Below are positions 35,141-46,659 of a stretch of DNA of 59,485 bases, in pieces; the first letter of the stretch is position 1, and the number at the start of each line of letters is the position of its first letter. Under the pieces are notes generated by a model. That model made no database searches and was not told where the DNA came from. It was given only the letters and a program-made list of their open reading frames with translations. Made by a program: the position numbers and the translations under genes. Origin of the DNA: an uncultured Marinomonas sp. (GTDB lineage: Bacteria; Pseudomonadota; Gammaproteobacteria; Pseudomonadales; Marinomonadaceae); contig CALLIL010000097.1 in the NCBI GenBank assembly GCA_938009755.1, positions 1 to 59,485 on the forward strand, written 5' to 3'.

Positions 35141-36184
35141 CTAACCGTAATCGACCAAACGCAAAGACGCCTCGTTGTCCATTAATTCGTCTTGCATGGT
35201 TTCCACGTTTTCCGCCACTTCATTTGGCGCGGAATAATGTGCAATGTGATACATGGCATCACCTTCTTGAACCAGTGGGATATTTTGCTTACCTATGATG
35301 ATTCCGCCATTTTTACACAAGACCTTGTCCAAAATATCGCCATAAGGGTCTTTGATTTCCGCTAGTACATCTCCCGCCTCAACTAAATCTCCGAGCGCTT
35401 TGATATGACTCGTAAAGCCACTGTCCGTTGCTCTCACCCAACTACTACTGCGTGCAATCTTGGCTTCTGGCAATGCTTTTTTACTACGAGATTTTGGCAA
35501 CATGCCCAGGTGTCGCATCACACTGACTACGCCATTGACACCAGCACGAATCGACAGTTCATCAAATCGCAAGGCTTCTCCAGCCTCATATAAAATAACC
35601 TTGGTGCCAACATCATCTGCGCACTCTCGTAATGAGCCATCACGAAGGTTTGAATTCATCACCACAGGCACACCAAATGCTTTAGCAATTGCCATGATGT
35701 CAGGATCATCAAGGTTCGCTCGAACTTGTGGCAAATTGGTTCGATGCAAACTGCCCGTATGAAGGTCGATACCGTAGTCCGCCTTCGCCACAATGTCGTT
35801 TAAAAAGCGATCCGCAACCCGCCCAGCCAAAGAGCCTCGTTTAGAACCTGGAAACGATCGGTTTAAATCCCGTCGATCTGGCAAATAGCGACTTTGGTTT
35901 AATACGCCGTAACCGTTAACAATCGGCACGGCAATTAAGGTTCCTTTCAATTTGTTCAAATATTTACTTTGAATAATACGGCTGATAATTTCGATGCCAT
36001 TTAACTCATCGCCATGCACAGCAGCACTGATAAACAAAGTAGGTCCCGGTTTTTTTCCGCGCTTCACAAACACTGGCATCGACATATTTGTGTCTGTGTA
36101 CAGCTTCACCATTGGCAACTTAATGCGCGCTGTTTCACCTAACGGAATATCCACACCACCGATGGTAAGTATTGATTTACTCAT
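35141..36184 (-). CDS. Succinylglutamate desuccinylase/aspartoacylase family protein
   Basis: A 347-residue zinc amidohydrolase-like protein of the AstE/AspA group. Zinc ligands are recognisable in AVHGDELNGIEI (His, Glu) and in the later DLHTG (His). It is coupled to rimK by a one-base overlap of stop and start codons. Similar rimK-desuccinylase pairs are common in marine gammaproteobacteria. By context it is more likely to act with RimK on glutamate-modified substrates than in arginine breakdown, but this is inference. Confidence 0.88.
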   Translation of the reverse strand: MSKSILTIGGVDIPLGETARIKLPMVKLYTDTNMSMPVFVKRGKKPGPTLFISAAVHGDELNGIEIISRIIQSKYLNKLKGTLIAVPIVNGYGVLNQSRYLPDRRDLNRSFPGSKRGSLAGRVADRFLNDIVAKADYGIDLHTGSLHRTNLPQVRANLDDPDIMAIAKAFGVPVVMNSNLRDGSLRECADDVGTKVILYEAGEALRFDELSIRAGVNGVVSVMRHLGMLPKSRSKKALPEAKIARSSSWVRATDSGFTSHIKALGDLVEAGDVLAEIKDPYGDILDKVLCKNGGIIIGKQNIPLVQEGDAMYHIAHYSAPNEVAENVETMQDELMDNEASLRLVDYG

Positions 36185-37089
36185 TAGCCTTTCCCTTTGG
36201 TTTTTGTATTACCAGTGGAAGCGGATTTTTCAATATGCTGAATAATCATCTCAGCGACGTCTTTTCCTGTTGCGGTTTCAATACCTTCTAAGCCTGGAGA
36301 AGAGTTCACTTCCATGATCAACGGGCCGTTATTTGATCTTAGAATATCCACACCACACATGTTTAACCCCATCACCTTCGCAGCATCGACTGCAGTGCGT
36401 CTTTCTTCTGGTGTTAATTTCACCAAAGACGCGGTTCCACCACGATGTAAGTTAGAACGAAATTCGCCTTCAGCCCCTTGACGCTTCATTGCCGCGATGA
36501 CTTTTCCACCAACCACAAGGCAACGGATATCCGCGCCGCCCGCTTCTTCAATGTATTCTTGTACCAAGATGTTAGCATCCAATCCCATAAACGCTTCGAT
36601 AATAGATTCCGCGGTTTTATTGGTTTCTGCTAGCACAACACCAATGCCTTGCGTGCCTTCTAGAAGCTTAATCACAACCGGAGCGCCACCGACATTTTTT
36701 AATAAATCGCCAATTTTATCTGGGCGATTAGCAAAGCCTGTTTTTGGCAACCCTAAGCCTTTGCGAGACATGAGTTGCAAGGATCGCAGCTTATCTCGTG
36801 AACGGCTAATAGCAACAGATTCGTTGATGCTGTATGTGCCCATCATTTCGAATTGGCGAACCACAGCTGTGCCGTAGAATGTCACAGATGCTCCAATCCG
36901 AGGAATAATGGCATCGTATTTAGGTAGAGGTTCACCGTTATAACGCACAGATGGACTACTACTGGTGATGTCCATATAACAATGCATGGTGTCGATAACA
37001 TCTACTTCATGACCACGTTTTTCACCCGCTTCAACTAAGCGACGAGTGGAATATAGACGAGGGTTACGGGATAAAATGGCGATTTTCAT
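36184..37089 (-). CDS. rimK: RimK-type ATP-grasp glutamate ligase
   Basis: A 301-residue protein matching the length of E. coli RimK, which adds glutamates to the C-terminus of ribosomal protein S6. The ATP-grasp region shows [14 protein letters not shown] and [26 protein letters not shown] contributes to metal and nucleotide binding. ATG 37089 is chosen because AAAGGA precedes it. It is the first gene of a two-gene operon with the desuccinylase-like gene. Confidence 0.93.
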   Translation of the reverse strand: MKIAILSRNPRLYSTRRLVEAGEKRGHEVDVIDTMHCYMDITSSSPSVRYNGEPLPKYDAIIPRIGASVTFYGTAVVRQFEMMGTYSINESVAISRSRDKLRSLQLMSRKGLGLPKTGFANRPDKIGDLLKNVGGAPVVIKLLEGTQGIGVVLAETNKTAESIIEAFMGLDANILVQEYIEEAGGADIRCLVVGGKVIAAMKRQGAEGEFRSNLHRGGTASLVKLTPEERRTAVDAAKVMGLNMCGVDILRSNNGPLIMEVNSSPGLEGIETATGKDVAEMIIQHIEKSASTGNTKTKGKG

Positions 37090-37261
37090 AGGGTTTCCTT
37101 TGAACAAAAAAGCAAGCAAGCCAGGTTGGCTTAACTCATAAAAAGCTCAGGAGAAGTGCGAACAAACCAGAAGGTTTATGCGTATTTTTTTCTTCATTCT
37201 GTTGGCGCGAGAATAGTCAATAAATGAAGATTTAGAAAGAAATATTATCGATTTAAAGCAA

Positions 37262-37307
37262 AAAAATCCCTAGTCATCTTTCGCTAAAAAGACGCCTAGG
37301 GATTTTT
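37262..37307 (-). terminator. Bidirectional-looking terminator beyond der
   Basis: AAAAATCCCTAG pairs with CTAGGGATTTTT around a 23-base loop; on the minus strand it follows the der stop and is trailed by T residues. Confidence 0.8.
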
Positions 37308-37329
37308 AAAGTTTCGTCAGAAAGACGCT

Positions 37330-38667
37330 TTACTTCTTCGGTGCGTAAGGGTTATCAGACGATTTAAATTCAAACGAAATCGGTGTGCCTGTAATGTTGA
37401 GCACAGTTCTGAATTTGTTCTCCAAGTAGCGTTTATAGCTTCCAGGTAAAGCATGAGTTTGATTACCGTGAACCACAATACGAGGCGGATTCGATCCTCC
37501 TTGGTGAGCGTATCGAAGCTTGATTCGACGGCTGTTTACCATAGGAGGTTGATGTTCTGAAACGGCGTCTTCAAGAATGCGAGTTAAACGGTTTGTTGAC
37601 CATTTTGCATAACATGACTCATAAGTGCTTTCGATCGTATCGTATAAATCCCCTACACCTGTGCCATGCAAAGCAGAAATATAATGCACTTTGGCATAAG
37701 GCACAAAACCAAGACGACGCTCAACTTCACTTTTTATGTGCTCGCGCTCATCTTTTTGTAAGCCATCCCATTTGTTGATCGCCAATACAACACCACGGCC
37801 CGCATCTAGGACATAACCAATCATGTGTAGATCTTGCTCGACCAAGTCTTCATGAGAATCTATCACCACAATCACAACGTTTGCGTCTTGGATCGCTTGT
37901 AAGGTTTTTACGATAGAAAATTTCTCTACCGCTTCCTTTACATGCTTACGGCGACGAACACCGGCGGTATCGATCAAGGTATATTCTTTTTCATGGCGAG
38001 TATATGGAATATAGACACTGTCACGAGTCGTTCCTGGCATGTCATAAACGACAACACGATCCTCCCCAAGCATGCGGTTAACAAGCGTTGATTTCCCCAC
38101 ATTTGGACGACCAACCACGCCGATACGAATACCACGTGACTCTAAGCTAATCTGATTTTTCGCTTCTTCGACTTGTGCAGCAAATGGCAGCATAACGGTG
38201 TCAATAAGCACATGAACGCCTTTACCGTGAGACGCCGCGATTGGGTGTAATTCTCCCATACCCAATGAGTAAAAGTCAGACAAGGCAATGTCTTCATTAA
38301 TGCCGTCTGTTTTATTCACCACGACAAAAATTGGCTTATTCGCACGACGTAAATGGTTTGAAATCATTTCATCCGCAGGGTTCAAACCATGACGGCCATC
38401 AACCAAAAACAAAACCGCGTCCGCTTCTTCAATCGCTAGCAAAGATTGACGCGCCATTTTTTCATCAATACCTTGTTCATCACCACTGATACCACCGGTA
38501 TCAATCACAATGAACTCATGCTCACCAATCTTTCCATCACCGTACTTACGGTCACGCGTTAAACCTGCATAATCTGCGACTAATGCATCACGTGACTTCG
38601 TCAACTGGTTGAAAAGTGTTGATTTGCCAACATTGGGTCTACCTACCAATGCAATAACTGGAATCAT
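37330..38667 (-). CDS. der: GTPase Der (EngA), ribosome assembly
   Basis: A 445-residue essential cytosolic GTPase with two tandem G domains that assists 50S subunit maturation. Each domain opens with GRPNVGKST; the first has DTGGISGDE and the second IDTAGVRRR as switch II segments. NKTDGINED and NKWDGLQKD are the base-recognition motifs. The C-terminal KH-like domain follows. Length and arrangement are normal. It is the last gene of the rlmN-to-der block. Confidence 0.97.
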   Translation of the reverse strand: MIPVIALVGRPNVGKSTLFNQLTKSRDALVADYAGLTRDRKYGDGKIGEHEFIVIDTGGISGDEQGIDEKMARQSLLAIEEADAVLFLVDGRHGLNPADEMISNHLRRANKPIFVVVNKTDGINEDIALSDFYSLGMGELHPIAASHGKGVHVLIDTVMLPFAAQVEEAKNQISLESRGIRIGVVGRPNVGKSTLVNRMLGEDRVVVYDMPGTTRDSVYIPYTRHEKEYTLIDTAGVRRRKHVKEAVEKFSIVKTLQAIQDANVVIVVIDSHEDLVEQDLHMIGYVLDAGRGVVLAINKWDGLQKDEREHIKSEVERRLGFVPYAKVHYISALHGTGVGDLYDTIESTYESCYAKWSTNRLTRILEDAVSEHQPPMVNSRRIKLRYAHQGGSNPPRIVVHGNQTHALPGSYKRYLENKFRTVLNITGTPISFEFKSSDNPYAPKK

Positions 38668-38753
38668 TTTTTTACCTATAAAAAATACAAAGCGGCCACC
38701 AATCCAAAGGAATGGCAGCCCCTTAAAAATACGCTAAAAAATCGAGATTGATT

Positions 38754-39884
38754 TTAGTAGCTCAATGCCGTGACGTTTTCGTCTGGCGTAAGAATAAATA
38801 ACTTGTTACCACTTGCGACTAATCGACTGCCTGGCGATACGTCATCGTCTGCTAATTTCTGAGCAGCAATGTCACCAGTCGTTAGGTCTAATAAATGAAC
38901 GTACCCTTCTCTATCAATCACAGACACATAATCGCGATAAAATTCAGGAGAGATCAAATCTCGTTCAACAAGACGGTCGTTTTGCCATATTTCTGAGCCA
39001 TTTCTCGCGTTCAGAAGAAGCACATTACTTTTCATATCCACAACAGCAAGCAATTCATTTTGAACAGAAACACCCACTGAACTGGCAATGTTACGTTGCC
39101 ATAATGGTCGCCCAGTCTGAATAGAAAGTGCCGCTAAAGTACCATTATAAGCCACCGCATAAACGATGCCATTTTGTACAACTAAGCGTCCATCTAAGTC
39201 GCTTAGACGCTCTATTTCATAACGTCCTTCTGGTTTTCCTACTTCATAAGACCATAAAGACTGTCCGTTTTGCAGTGAGAAAGCCGTCAGTTTTCCATCC
39301 GCAAAACCTGCTAAAACTTTACCTTCTGCAATCACTGGAGCGCTTGTACCACGCACAGTCAACGATGGCAAATCTTCTTTTACTCTCCACAGTATTTCAC
39401 CTGTCGAAGCATCTAACAAATTTAACCAACCATCGGCCGTTTGTACCGCTAACTTACCAGCAGCATAAGCGGCCTCAGAAAGCATTTCTGAACTTAACTC
39501 TGTCGTCCATAATACGGATTTTGTTGCCATAGAAACCGCAACAAATTGCCCATCATACGTACCAAAGTACAAGGTATCACCTTGACGAGCCACACCGGCA
39601 CTTGGTGCAAACTCTGTGGTCATGTAATTTATCTTTTTGCCACTTTTTTGATCAAGCTCGTAAACACTTCCCTTGTCCGTCACAAAAAACAATGAGTCAT
39701 TTTCGGCAATAAGATTAAAGCGCTCACTAGACTCCCCAAAGTTACCGTCCACACCCGTTCGCCAAGCTGTTTTCAAATTCACTTTGTTTTCTAATCTTGG
39801 AAGCTCGGGTAAATCAGGTCGACTGTTAGAGCAACCAACCAGTACCACACTGAACAATAAAGCGACAAAAAGAGACTTACTCAT
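38754..39884 (-). CDS. bamB: Outer membrane protein assembly factor BamB
   Basis: A 376-residue outer-membrane lipoprotein of the BAM complex. A signal peptide ends in lipobox LVGC (Cys near residue 18). The rest is an eight-bladed PQQ-like propeller with repeats such as SVYELDQKSGKKI and LLDASTGEILWRV. It follows yfgM by two bases, as in the usual gammaproteobacterial order. Confidence 0.95.
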   Translation of the reverse strand: MSKSLFVALLFSVVLVGCSNSRPDLPELPRLENKVNLKTAWRTGVDGNFGESSERFNLIAENDSLFFVTDKGSVYELDQKSGKKINYMTTEFAPSAGVARQGDTLYFGTYDGQFVAVSMATKSVLWTTELSSEMLSEAAYAAGKLAVQTADGWLNLLDASTGEILWRVKEDLPSLTVRGTSAPVIAEGKVLAGFADGKLTAFSLQNGQSLWSYEVGKPEGRYEIERLSDLDGRLVVQNGIVYAVAYNGTLAALSIQTGRPLWQRNIASSVGVSVQNELLAVVDMKSNVLLLNARNGSEIWQNDRLVERDLISPEFYRDYVSVIDREGYVHLLDLTTGDIAAQKLADDDVSPGSRLVASGNKLFILTPDENVTALSY

Positions 39885-39886
39885 AA

Positions 39887-40546
39887 TTAGCTTTTCACCA
39901 AGTCTTGTAATTTAATATCAAGTAATGGGTGATTCACGCCGGCACTTAATGCATCGCTTGCATTTTGGTATGCAATACGCGCTTCATCACGTTTATTCTG
40001 TGCAATGTAAATATCGCCCACAAGTTCTTGCTGCTGAGCCGTAAATTCTGCTTCTGTTACTTTTTCAGCACGCTCCATTGCTGCTGTATATTCTTCCTTT
40101 TGAAGCAACAAACGTGCTGCACGAAGATGTGCGATGGCAACAAAAGATGCATCATCTGTTTTTTCAATGGCATTGTTTAATGCGTTAATAGCCTCGTCCA
40201 AATTCCCTTTTTCTGCTTCTACGCGAGCAATGAACAATTGACCAAACATGGCATAGCCTGTATCACCGTATTCATCTGTTAATTGCGTAGCGATAAACGT
40301 AACCGTTTGTTGATTGTCTTCATCCGTTAAGTCGCCCGCCGCTTGAACAAGGTTTTGATACAAGGCTGATGCTTCACTTGTGTGGTTTTCTTGGCTTTGC
40401 TGCCAAGCATTCATGCCGAAATAGCCACCAACTGCCACCGCAATAGCAGCAATCAGCATAACGCCATTTTTCTTCCACCAAGCTTTAAATGCTTCAATCT
40501 GTTCTTCTTCAGTTTTTAATTCAGCCACTTTTACTTCCTCATTCAA
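39887..40546 (-). CDS. yfgM: YfgM family membrane-anchored TPR protein
   Basis: A 219-residue inner-membrane protein: short cytoplasmic N-terminus, one helix near residues 30-47 (GVMLIAAIAVAVGGYFG), then a periplasmic TPR domain. E. coli YfgM works with PpiD at the Sec translocon. The stretch EEQIEAFKAWWKKNG before the helix is a family signature. It sits between hisS and bamB as expected. Confidence 0.93.
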   Translation of the reverse strand: MNEEVKVAELKTEEEQIEAFKAWWKKNGVMLIAAIAVAVGGYFGMNAWQQSQENHTSEASALYQNLVQAAGDLTDEDNQQTVTFIATQLTDEYGDTGYAMFGQLFIARVEAEKGNLDEAINALNNAIEKTDDASFVAIAHLRAARLLLQKEEYTAAMERAEKVTEAEFTAQQQELVGDIYIAQNKRDEARIAYQNASDALSAGVNHPLLDIKLQDLVKS

Positions 40547-40585
40547 GTCGTGCTTCTTATAAATACACGACTTCGTTTCGTCTAA

Positions 40586-41863
40586 TTAACGTATTGTGTT
40601 CGTGATGTGTGTTGTTACTTGATCAAGCTTGCAAGACACTTGCTCACCGGTTGTCATATCTTTGACTTGGCAAACACCTTGATCAACTTCATCTTGACCG
40701 ATGATAACGGTAAAGCGAGCATTTGAACTGTCTGCTTTTTTCATCTGTTTCTTAAAGTTACCACCACCGCAATGGCGTAAAACAACCAGATTAGAGTGTG
40801 CTTCGCGTAATGTTTCAGACAGTGTGAAAGAAGCCAGTTCCGCATCATCTCCCATACTGACCATAAAGACATCTGTGGAAAATTTTGCTTGGCTCGGAAT
40901 GAGATCTAACGTTTCAAGCAATAAAATTAAGCGCTCTATTCCCATAGCGAAACCAACCGCCGGTGTCGCCTTACCACCTAACTGTTCCACCAAACCATCA
41001 TAACGTCCGCCAGCGCACACAGTGGCTTGAGCACCAAGGTGCGACGTTACCCATTCGAATACCGTTTTACCGTAATAATCCAGCCCTCGAACTAAGCGAC
41101 GATTAATAACATAAGGCACATTATTGGCTTCAAGAATGGCTTGTAAACGCTGGAAATGCGCTTGTGATTCTTCACCGATAAAATCTTCAAGATTTGGCGC
41201 GTCTTTCAAAACAGACTGAGTCGACTCATCTTTTGAGTCCAAAATACGCAAAGGATTTGTTGCTAAACGACGTTGGCTGTCTTCATCTAACTGATCTTTA
41301 AATTCAGTTAAGTACTCAACCAAAGCCGCTTTATAAGCTTCTCGTTCAGACGCAAGACCAATAGTATTAAGTTGTAGTTCAACGTGCTCTAGAAGGCCAA
41401 GTTTTTGCCACAAGCGAGCAGATAAAATAATCAATTCAGCATCGATATCTGACGTTGCCATGCCAAAGGACTCAACACCAATTTGGTGGAACTGACGATA
41501 ACGACCTTTTTGTGGGCGCTCATAGCGAAACATCGGCCCTGTGTACCACAAACGCTGAACTTGGTTAAACAATAAACCAGCCTGATCCGCCGCACGCACA
41601 CAGCTCGCCGTTCCTTCTGGACGCAAGGTTAATGACTCCCCATTACGATCTTCGAAGGTATACATTTCTTTTTCGACGATATCGGTCGTTTCACCAACAC
41701 CGCGCTTAAATAAATCGGTATTTTCAACAATAGGAAAGCGAATTTGTTGGTACCCATACGACTTAACGACTTCTGCTACCGTTTTTTCTAGGTATAACCA
41801 AACAGAAGATTGATCAGGCAGAATATCGTTCATTCCCCTGATCGCTTGAATTTTACGAGCCAC
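40586..41863 (-). CDS. hisS: Histidyl-tRNA synthetase
   Basis: A 425-residue class II aminoacyl-tRNA synthetase. [12 protein letters not shown] opens the protein; motif 2 is [19 protein letters not shown]; the histidine-binding [15 protein letters not shown] and motif 3 [11 protein letters not shown] follow. The length is typical. Confidence 0.98.
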   Translation of the reverse strand: MARKIQAIRGMNDILPDQSSVWLYLEKTVAEVVKSYGYQQIRFPIVENTDLFKRGVGETTDIVEKEMYTFEDRNGESLTLRPEGTASCVRAADQAGLLFNQVQRLWYTGPMFRYERPQKGRYRQFHQIGVESFGMATSDIDAELIILSARLWQKLGLLEHVELQLNTIGLASEREAYKAALVEYLTEFKDQLDEDSQRRLATNPLRILDSKDESTQSVLKDAPNLEDFIGEESQAHFQRLQAILEANNVPYVINRRLVRGLDYYGKTVFEWVTSHLGAQATVCAGGRYDGLVEQLGGKATPAVGFAMGIERLILLLETLDLIPSQAKFSTDVFMVSMGDDAELASFTLSETLREAHSNLVVLRHCGGGNFKKQMKKADSSNARFTVIIGQDEVDQGVCQVKDMTTGEQVSCKLDQVTTHITNTIR

Positions 41864-41872
41864 AATGGATCC

Positions 41873-42985
41873 TTAATCTTTTGCAATGATGTTGGCTAAC
41901 TCTTTCTCTTTCAAAAGCGCCTTATCACGAATCATTTTTTCTAAATCATCAACCAAGGTTTCATTCTTGGTTTTACTGTCCGGTTTGCCGTCTTGATAAA
42001 TCAAATTATTAGGTGAGCCACCTGCAAGACCAATGTCTGCTTCTTTCGCTTCACCCGGTCCATTTACAACACAGCCTATAACGGCCACATCCATGGGAAC
42101 CACAATATCTTCAAGACGTTCTTCTAACTGATTCATCGTTTTGATGACATCAAAGTTTTGACGAGAACAGCTTGGACAAGCAATAAAGTTAATACCGCGA
42201 TTACGTAATTTCAGACTACGTAACATATCCCAGCCCACTTTGATCTCTTGAACAGGATCGGCCGCTAAGGAAACACGTAACGTATCACCAATGCCGTCCA
42301 TCAAAAGTAAACCAAGACCGATTGACGATTTCACGGTACCTGAACGCAAACCACCTGCTTCCGTGATTCCCAAATGCAATGGGTTATCAATTTGGCTGGC
42401 AATTTTACGATAAGCGTCCACTGTCATGAAGATGTCTGATGCTTTCAAACTAAGCTTATATTCATGAAAGTCTAATTCATCAAAGTATTCAATTTGACGA
42501 AAAGCAGACTCAACCAACGCATCCGCTGTCGGCTCGCCGTACTTTTTCTGCAAGTCTTTCTCTAAAGAGCCTGCATTCACACCAATACGAATCGGAATAT
42601 TTTTGTCTCGAGCTGAGTCGACTACGGCACGTACTCTGTCTTTATTACCGATATTACCAGGGTTAATTCGAAGACAATCGACACCATATTCAGCCACTTT
42701 CAATGCGATTTTATAATCGAAATGAATGTCTGCAACTAACGGTACAGAGACGGACTCACGAATGGTTTTGAATGCTTCAGCCGCATCCATTGAAGGAACA
42801 GACACACGAACAATATCGGCACCAGCGTCTGCTATAGCACGAATTTGCGCAACGGTTGCATCAATATCGCACGTCTCAGTGTTCGTCATACTTTGAACAC
42901 TGATTGGGGCACCGCCGCCAACAGGGACATTCCCGACCATAATTTGTCGGGATTGTCGGCGCTTAATTGGTGATTCAAAATGCAT
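41873..42985 (-). CDS. ispG: 4-hydroxy-3-methylbut-2-enyl-diphosphate synthase (IspG/GcpE)
   Basis: A 370-residue [4Fe-4S] enzyme of the MEP isoprenoid pathway. Cluster cysteines lie in [12 protein letters not shown] and [16 protein letters not shown]. The N-terminal TIM-barrel part begins with [20 protein letters not shown]. It overlaps neither neighbour; nine bases separate it from hisS. It is a client of the iron-sulfur system encoded about 5 kb away. Confidence 0.97.
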   Translation of the reverse strand: MHFESPIKRRQSRQIMVGNVPVGGGAPISVQSMTNTETCDIDATVAQIRAIADAGADIVRVSVPSMDAAEAFKTIRESVSVPLVADIHFDYKIALKVAEYGVDCLRINPGNIGNKDRVRAVVDSARDKNIPIRIGVNAGSLEKDLQKKYGEPTADALVESAFRQIEYFDELDFHEYKLSLKASDIFMTVDAYRKIASQIDNPLHLGITEAGGLRSGTVKSSIGLGLLLMDGIGDTLRVSLAADPVQEIKVGWDMLRSLKLRNRGINFIACPSCSRQNFDVIKTMNQLEERLEDIVVPMDVAVIGCVVNGPGEAKEADIGLAGGSPNNLIYQDGKPDSKTKNETLVDDLEKMIRDKALLKEKELANIIAKD

Positions 42986-42993
42986 AAAAATCT

Positions 42994-44046
42994 CTATTTA
43001 AGCTCAAAACGAGCTAGATCTTGACGAGTAAAAGGCGCGAAATCAAACTCTTCACCTTTAAATTTAAAAGAAGAAACCGCTTTCGCATAACCCAATACAA
43101 CACGATAAGGGGCATTCCCTGTTAACGTCAGAGTACTGTTCGCTGTTTTCACACCTGAAAACAAAATAGTACCGTTGGCATCGCGAATTTCTGCCCAACA
43201 ATCTTCAATAAAAGCGATCTCAATATCGTCTAAATAAACGGCCGCAGGCTCTTCTACGATAGGTTCTGGTGCAGGCACTTCTTGAGTCGCTCTTACCACT
43301 TCATCTGGGCTTACACCTGCTTCTTCTAAAATAGCGATTGTTTCAGCGGACAAGCCCGTAACCACATTAGCATTAGATTCTGGTGCGACAACCACTTCTT
43401 GAGCTTCTGGTTCTGGTTCTGGTTCAGTCACAACAGGAACAGGTTCACTGACACTTTCTTTTGCAACCACATCCTGTTTAACAGGCTCTTCTGCTGTTTG
43501 GTCTGCAGTGGATTCGGTTAGCACTGGCGTTTCAGGTGCATTGTTTTCTTCAACCTCTTCACCTTGTAACGTGTCTGAAATAAGCGACTCGACACTGGTA
43601 TCGGCTGGCCACCAAAATACTAAAAAGCCCAGCACAGCGACAATAACAATGGTTACCAGAATGACAATAGGATCGGCTAAATTAGTTTGTTTGTGTATTT
43701 TATCGACAGGCTTAATCGTGGATTCTGTGCTTACGAATTCATCGTCAAAGGCACTCAGTAACTTACTATTATCAATGTCTAATAAACGACAATAACTTTT
43801 CAAAAAGCCGCGAGCAAATGTTGTAGAGCGAAAATACGTAAAGTTATTTGCTTCTAATGCTCGGACTTGATCAATAGGAAGTTTTAATTCTGTTGCGACT
43901 TTTCTTTCATCAAACCCAAGCTCAACTCTTTTTTCCTTGAGCGTTTCACCAATATTAATTGTTTCCTTAATAACCACCTCATTGTCAGAATTCTCTATTT
44001 CTGGCGTATCGGTTTTAGGAGCATCAATTTGAACTTCACTTGTCAT
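42994..44046 (-). CDS. rodZ: Cytoskeletal protein RodZ
   Basis: A 350-residue bitopic membrane protein that links MreB to the cell-elongation machinery. N-terminal helix-turn-helix (residues ~25-90, [19 protein letters not shown]), a membrane helix near 125-145 ([20 protein letters not shown]), a long acidic Pro/Glu/Val-rich linker (~150-260), and the periplasmic DUF4115 domain to the end. ATG 44046 is preferred to an in-frame ATG at 44064 because AAGG precedes it and it then follows the pilF stop by one base. Confidence 0.93.
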   Translation of the reverse strand: MTSEVQIDAPKTDTPEIENSDNEVVIKETINIGETLKEKRVELGFDERKVATELKLPIDQVRALEANNFTYFRSTTFARGFLKSYCRLLDIDNSKLLSAFDDEFVSTESTIKPVDKIHKQTNLADPIVILVTIVIVAVLGFLVFWWPADTSVESLISDTLQGEEVEENNAPETPVLTESTADQTAEEPVKQDVVAKESVSEPVPVVTEPEPEPEAQEVVVAPESNANVVTGLSAETIAILEEAGVSPDEVVRATQEVPAPEPIVEEPAAVYLDDIEIAFIEDCWAEIRDANGTILFSGVKTANSTLTLTGNAPYRVVLGYAKAVSSFKFKGEEFDFAPFTRQDLARFELK

Positions 44047-44047
44047 G

Positions 44048-44773
44048 TTAATACCTTGAGCCATTCAGGCATGAAAAATCGCTCGTAAGTGGTTGCTGTG
44101 TTGTCGCTGCTTCATCTGCTTTAAATTGCCATAATAAACAGCGATACTCATCAAAATGCACTGTTCCCCGCGCAATTTCGTTACCAGTTTGAATATTATC
44201 AAAAATAATACGAGCCTTATTAGGACTACCCTGTATTAAAACAAGATTGAGCTCTGTCATCAAACCAATCAGGGGTAAATCCGCAATTTCTTTTGCGTGT
44301 TTTAAATAGTTGCGAGCTAAATTTACGTCATTCTGACGAAGCGCACACCTTGCGAGGTTAATTTGCACAGATTGACGCTTTTTAACACTATTTCGATCTG
44401 CTTGAAAAAACACCTCACAAGCCTCTTTCCAGCGCTCTTTTAGCCCCAATAAAACACCCAAATTATTCAACAAAAAATCATCATTCGGATAGTAAGACAA
44501 AGCCTGTTTGTGTGTATCAAATGCCTCTTCATAAAGATCCAGAGTCAACCAAGATAAACTTAACAAGCGCCAATACTTTCTGTCCTGATGAATATGAGCA
44601 ATTTGATTCAATTGCCTTTTTGCTAACTCCCCTTGTCCAAGTAACAAGTGAGTTTGAGCAAGCGTCAAGCGTTTAGCATCTGATATGTCAGGAGTCGCTG
44701 GCGACACCACCTGATAAGCGCACGACGTCGTCAAAACACCAGCAAACAATATAACGCATGAAAAAAATCGCAT
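44048..44773 (-). CDS. pilF: TPR lipoprotein PilF/PilW-like (type IV pilus biogenesis)
   Basis: A 241-residue lipoprotein with lipobox LTTSC (Cys near residue 18) and about four to five TPR units, for example LLNNLGVLLGLKERWKEAC. PilF pilots the secretin PilQ to the outer membrane. Its place between rlmN and rodZ matches the conserved block. The family is diverse, so the exact role is less certain than for neighbours. Confidence 0.85.
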   Translation of the reverse strand: MRFFSCVILFAGVLTTSCAYQVVSPATPDISDAKRLTLAQTHLLLGQGELAKRQLNQIAHIHQDRKYWRLLSLSWLTLDLYEEAFDTHKQALSYYPNDDFLLNNLGVLLGLKERWKEACEVFFQADRNSVKKRQSVQINLARCALRQNDVNLARNYLKHAKEIADLPLIGLMTELNLVLIQGSPNKARIIFDNIQTGNEIARGTVHFDEYRCLLWQFKADEAATTQQPLTSDFSCLNGSRY

Positions 44774-44819
44774 ACAGACATCCTTGTCATATACAAAATT
44801 AATGAATTAGGACAATAAA

Positions 44820-45935
44820 TTAGCTTTTCACTTCGTGTAATTCAATGTATTTCTGGCTTCGGCGAGTTTTATCGTGGAAATCCCCTACCAATTGACCACA
44901 AGCAGCATCAATATCATCGCCTCGAGTGGTTCTGACAGTGACAGTATAACCTGCATCCGCCAAAATTTTCTGGAAGCGGCGTGTACGGTTATTAGAAGGT
45001 TTCTCATAGCCTGAATTAGGGAATGGATTGAATGGAATCAAATTGATTTTACATTCTAAGTCTTTTAACAGCGCAGCCAATTCATGAGCTTGCTCTTCAT
45101 TATCATTGACGCCTGACATCATGGTGTATTCAATTGTGATATGACGCTTGTCTGGCAAGTTAGCCAAGTAATGTTGACACGCTTCCAATAGCTCAGCGAT
45201 TGGGTACTTTTTATTGATTGGCACCAATTCATTTCTTAAAGGATCATTTGGCGCATGCAATGAAATAGCCAGAGACACATCTGTTCGCTTCACCAATTCG
45301 TATATTTTTGGTACAACACCAGAAGTACTCAAGGTAACGCGGCGTTTCGACATACCGTAAGCGTGGTCGTGCATCATCAGAATCATTGAATCCACAACAG
45401 GTTCAAAGTTCATCAAAGGCTCGCCCATCCCCATCATAACAACGTTAGTAACCCGACGCGGCCCATTTGGATCCATAGGCCCAAAAGATTTAATCGCGAT
45501 CCACACTTGACCAATAATTTCCGCCGGCGTTAGGTTTCGATTAAAGCCTTGCTTACCTGTCGAACAAAAACTGCAATCCAATGAACAACCCACTTGTGAA
45601 GACACACACAAGGTTGCACGGTTTCCGTCAGGAATCAAAACGGTTTCAACGCAATCGTTGTTGCCACCTTCTGTACGAATAATCCACTTTCGAGTACCGT
45701 CTTGTGAAATGTTCTGAGACACCACTTCTGGTCCACGAATCTCACAAGAACCTTCAAGTTTAGCGCGTAACGCTTTACTCACATCGGTCATTTCTTCAAA
45801 GCTTTCTGCGCCTTTTTGATGAATCCACTTCATCACTTGAGTCGCACGAAACTTCTTTTCGCCAATAGACTCAAAATACGCAATCAGTTTTTCAGGGGAT
45901 AAACCTAACAGGTTTACTTTTTTAGTATCAGTCAT
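44820..45935 (-). CDS. rlmN: Dual-specificity RNA methyltransferase RlmN
   Basis: A 371-residue radical SAM enzyme that methylates C2 of A2503 in 23S rRNA and A37 of some tRNAs. The cluster motif is [21 protein letters not shown] and a C-terminal Cys in [12 protein letters not shown] (the methyl-carrying Cys) are present. ATG 45935 is preferred over ATG 45941; either is possible. Terminator hairpins separate it from ndk. Confidence 0.97.
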   Translation of the reverse strand: MTDTKKVNLLGLSPEKLIAYFESIGEKKFRATQVMKWIHQKGAESFEEMTDVSKALRAKLEGSCEIRGPEVVSQNISQDGTRKWIIRTEGGNNDCVETVLIPDGNRATLCVSSQVGCSLDCSFCSTGKQGFNRNLTPAEIIGQVWIAIKSFGPMDPNGPRRVTNVVMMGMGEPLMNFEPVVDSMILMMHDHAYGMSKRRVTLSTSGVVPKIYELVKRTDVSLAISLHAPNDPLRNELVPINKKYPIAELLEACQHYLANLPDKRHITIEYTMMSGVNDNEEQAHELAALLKDLECKINLIPFNPFPNSGYEKPSNNRTRRFQKILADAGYTVTVRTTRGDDIDAACGQLVGDFHDKTRRSQKYIELHEVKS

Positions 45936-45984
45936 AATCAATATCGCTTGCTACGAATAGCATTAAGTGTAAACGAAAAAAGCC

Positions 45985-46044
45985 TCTGAAAAGAAAAGTC
46001 TTTTCAGAAGCCTCTGTAAAAAAGCGGGCTAAGGCCCGCTCTTT
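45985..46044 (-). terminator. Two stacked terminator hairpins after ndk
   Basis: GAGCGGGC/GCCCGC with a four-base loop is followed by T residues on the minus strand (46023-46044). A second stem, TCTGAAAAGA/TCTTTTCAGA, lies at 45985-46010. They end ndk transcription before rlmN. Confidence 0.8.
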
Positions 46045-46078
46045 TCTTATCAAATGGACAAGAAGTCCTATCGATCAA

Positions 46079-46486
46079 TTACTTACCGAAGAAGTAAGCA
46101 ATTTCACGTGCAGCGGATTCAGCAGAATCTGAACCGTGTACCGCATTCGCATCAAGAGATTCTGCGTAATCTGCACGCAAAGTACCAACCGCTGCTTCGG
46201 CAGGGTTCGTTGCACCCATAAGCTCACGGTGACGAAGTACCGCACCTTCTGCTTCAAGTACAGAAACCATAACAGGGCCAGACGTCATGAAAGCAACCAA
46301 ATGTGGGTAAAATGGACGTTCTTTGTGCTCAGCGTAAAAACCGCCTGCCAATTCGTCGTCTAGTTGAATCATTTTTGCTTCAACAATTTTAAAACCAGCA
46401 CGCTCAAAACGAGAGTAGATTTCACCGATTACGTTTTTTCCAACAGCATCAGGCTTGATGATGGATAGAGTGCGTTCTAACGCCAT
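46079..46486 (-). CDS. ndk: Nucleoside diphosphate kinase
   Basis: A 135-residue cytosolic enzyme that balances nucleoside triphosphate pools. [13 protein letters not shown] and [13 protein letters not shown] with the phosphorylated His117 are diagnostic. It is slightly shorter than the E. coli protein but complete at both ends. It has its own leader and terminators, so it is probably a separate transcription unit. Confidence 0.97.
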   Translation of the reverse strand: MALERTLSIIKPDAVGKNVIGEIYSRFERAGFKIVEAKMIQLDDELAGGFYAEHKERPFYPHLVAFMTSGPVMVSVLEAEGAVLRHRELMGATNPAEAAVGTLRADYAESLDANAVHGSDSAESAAREIAYFFGK

Positions 46487-46659
46487 GATATAACTCCAAA
46501 ATTAGTTTAAAAGGCGATGACTAGCATAGCGATAACCATAAAAGTCATGGCCTAGGATGTAAAAGTTCAGCGCGTGGATTATACGCACGTCTTGGTTAAA
46601 ATTGTATGCTCAAAATCAGATATTTTGCAGTTAACGCCTGAAAACATACATTTTTGCCC

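Noticed and set aside
38670-38753. Strong terminator between bamB and der
   Set aside because: There is an imperfect hairpin (GGC..CCA..TCC / GGA..TGG..GCC), but it is weak; at most an attenuator within the operon.
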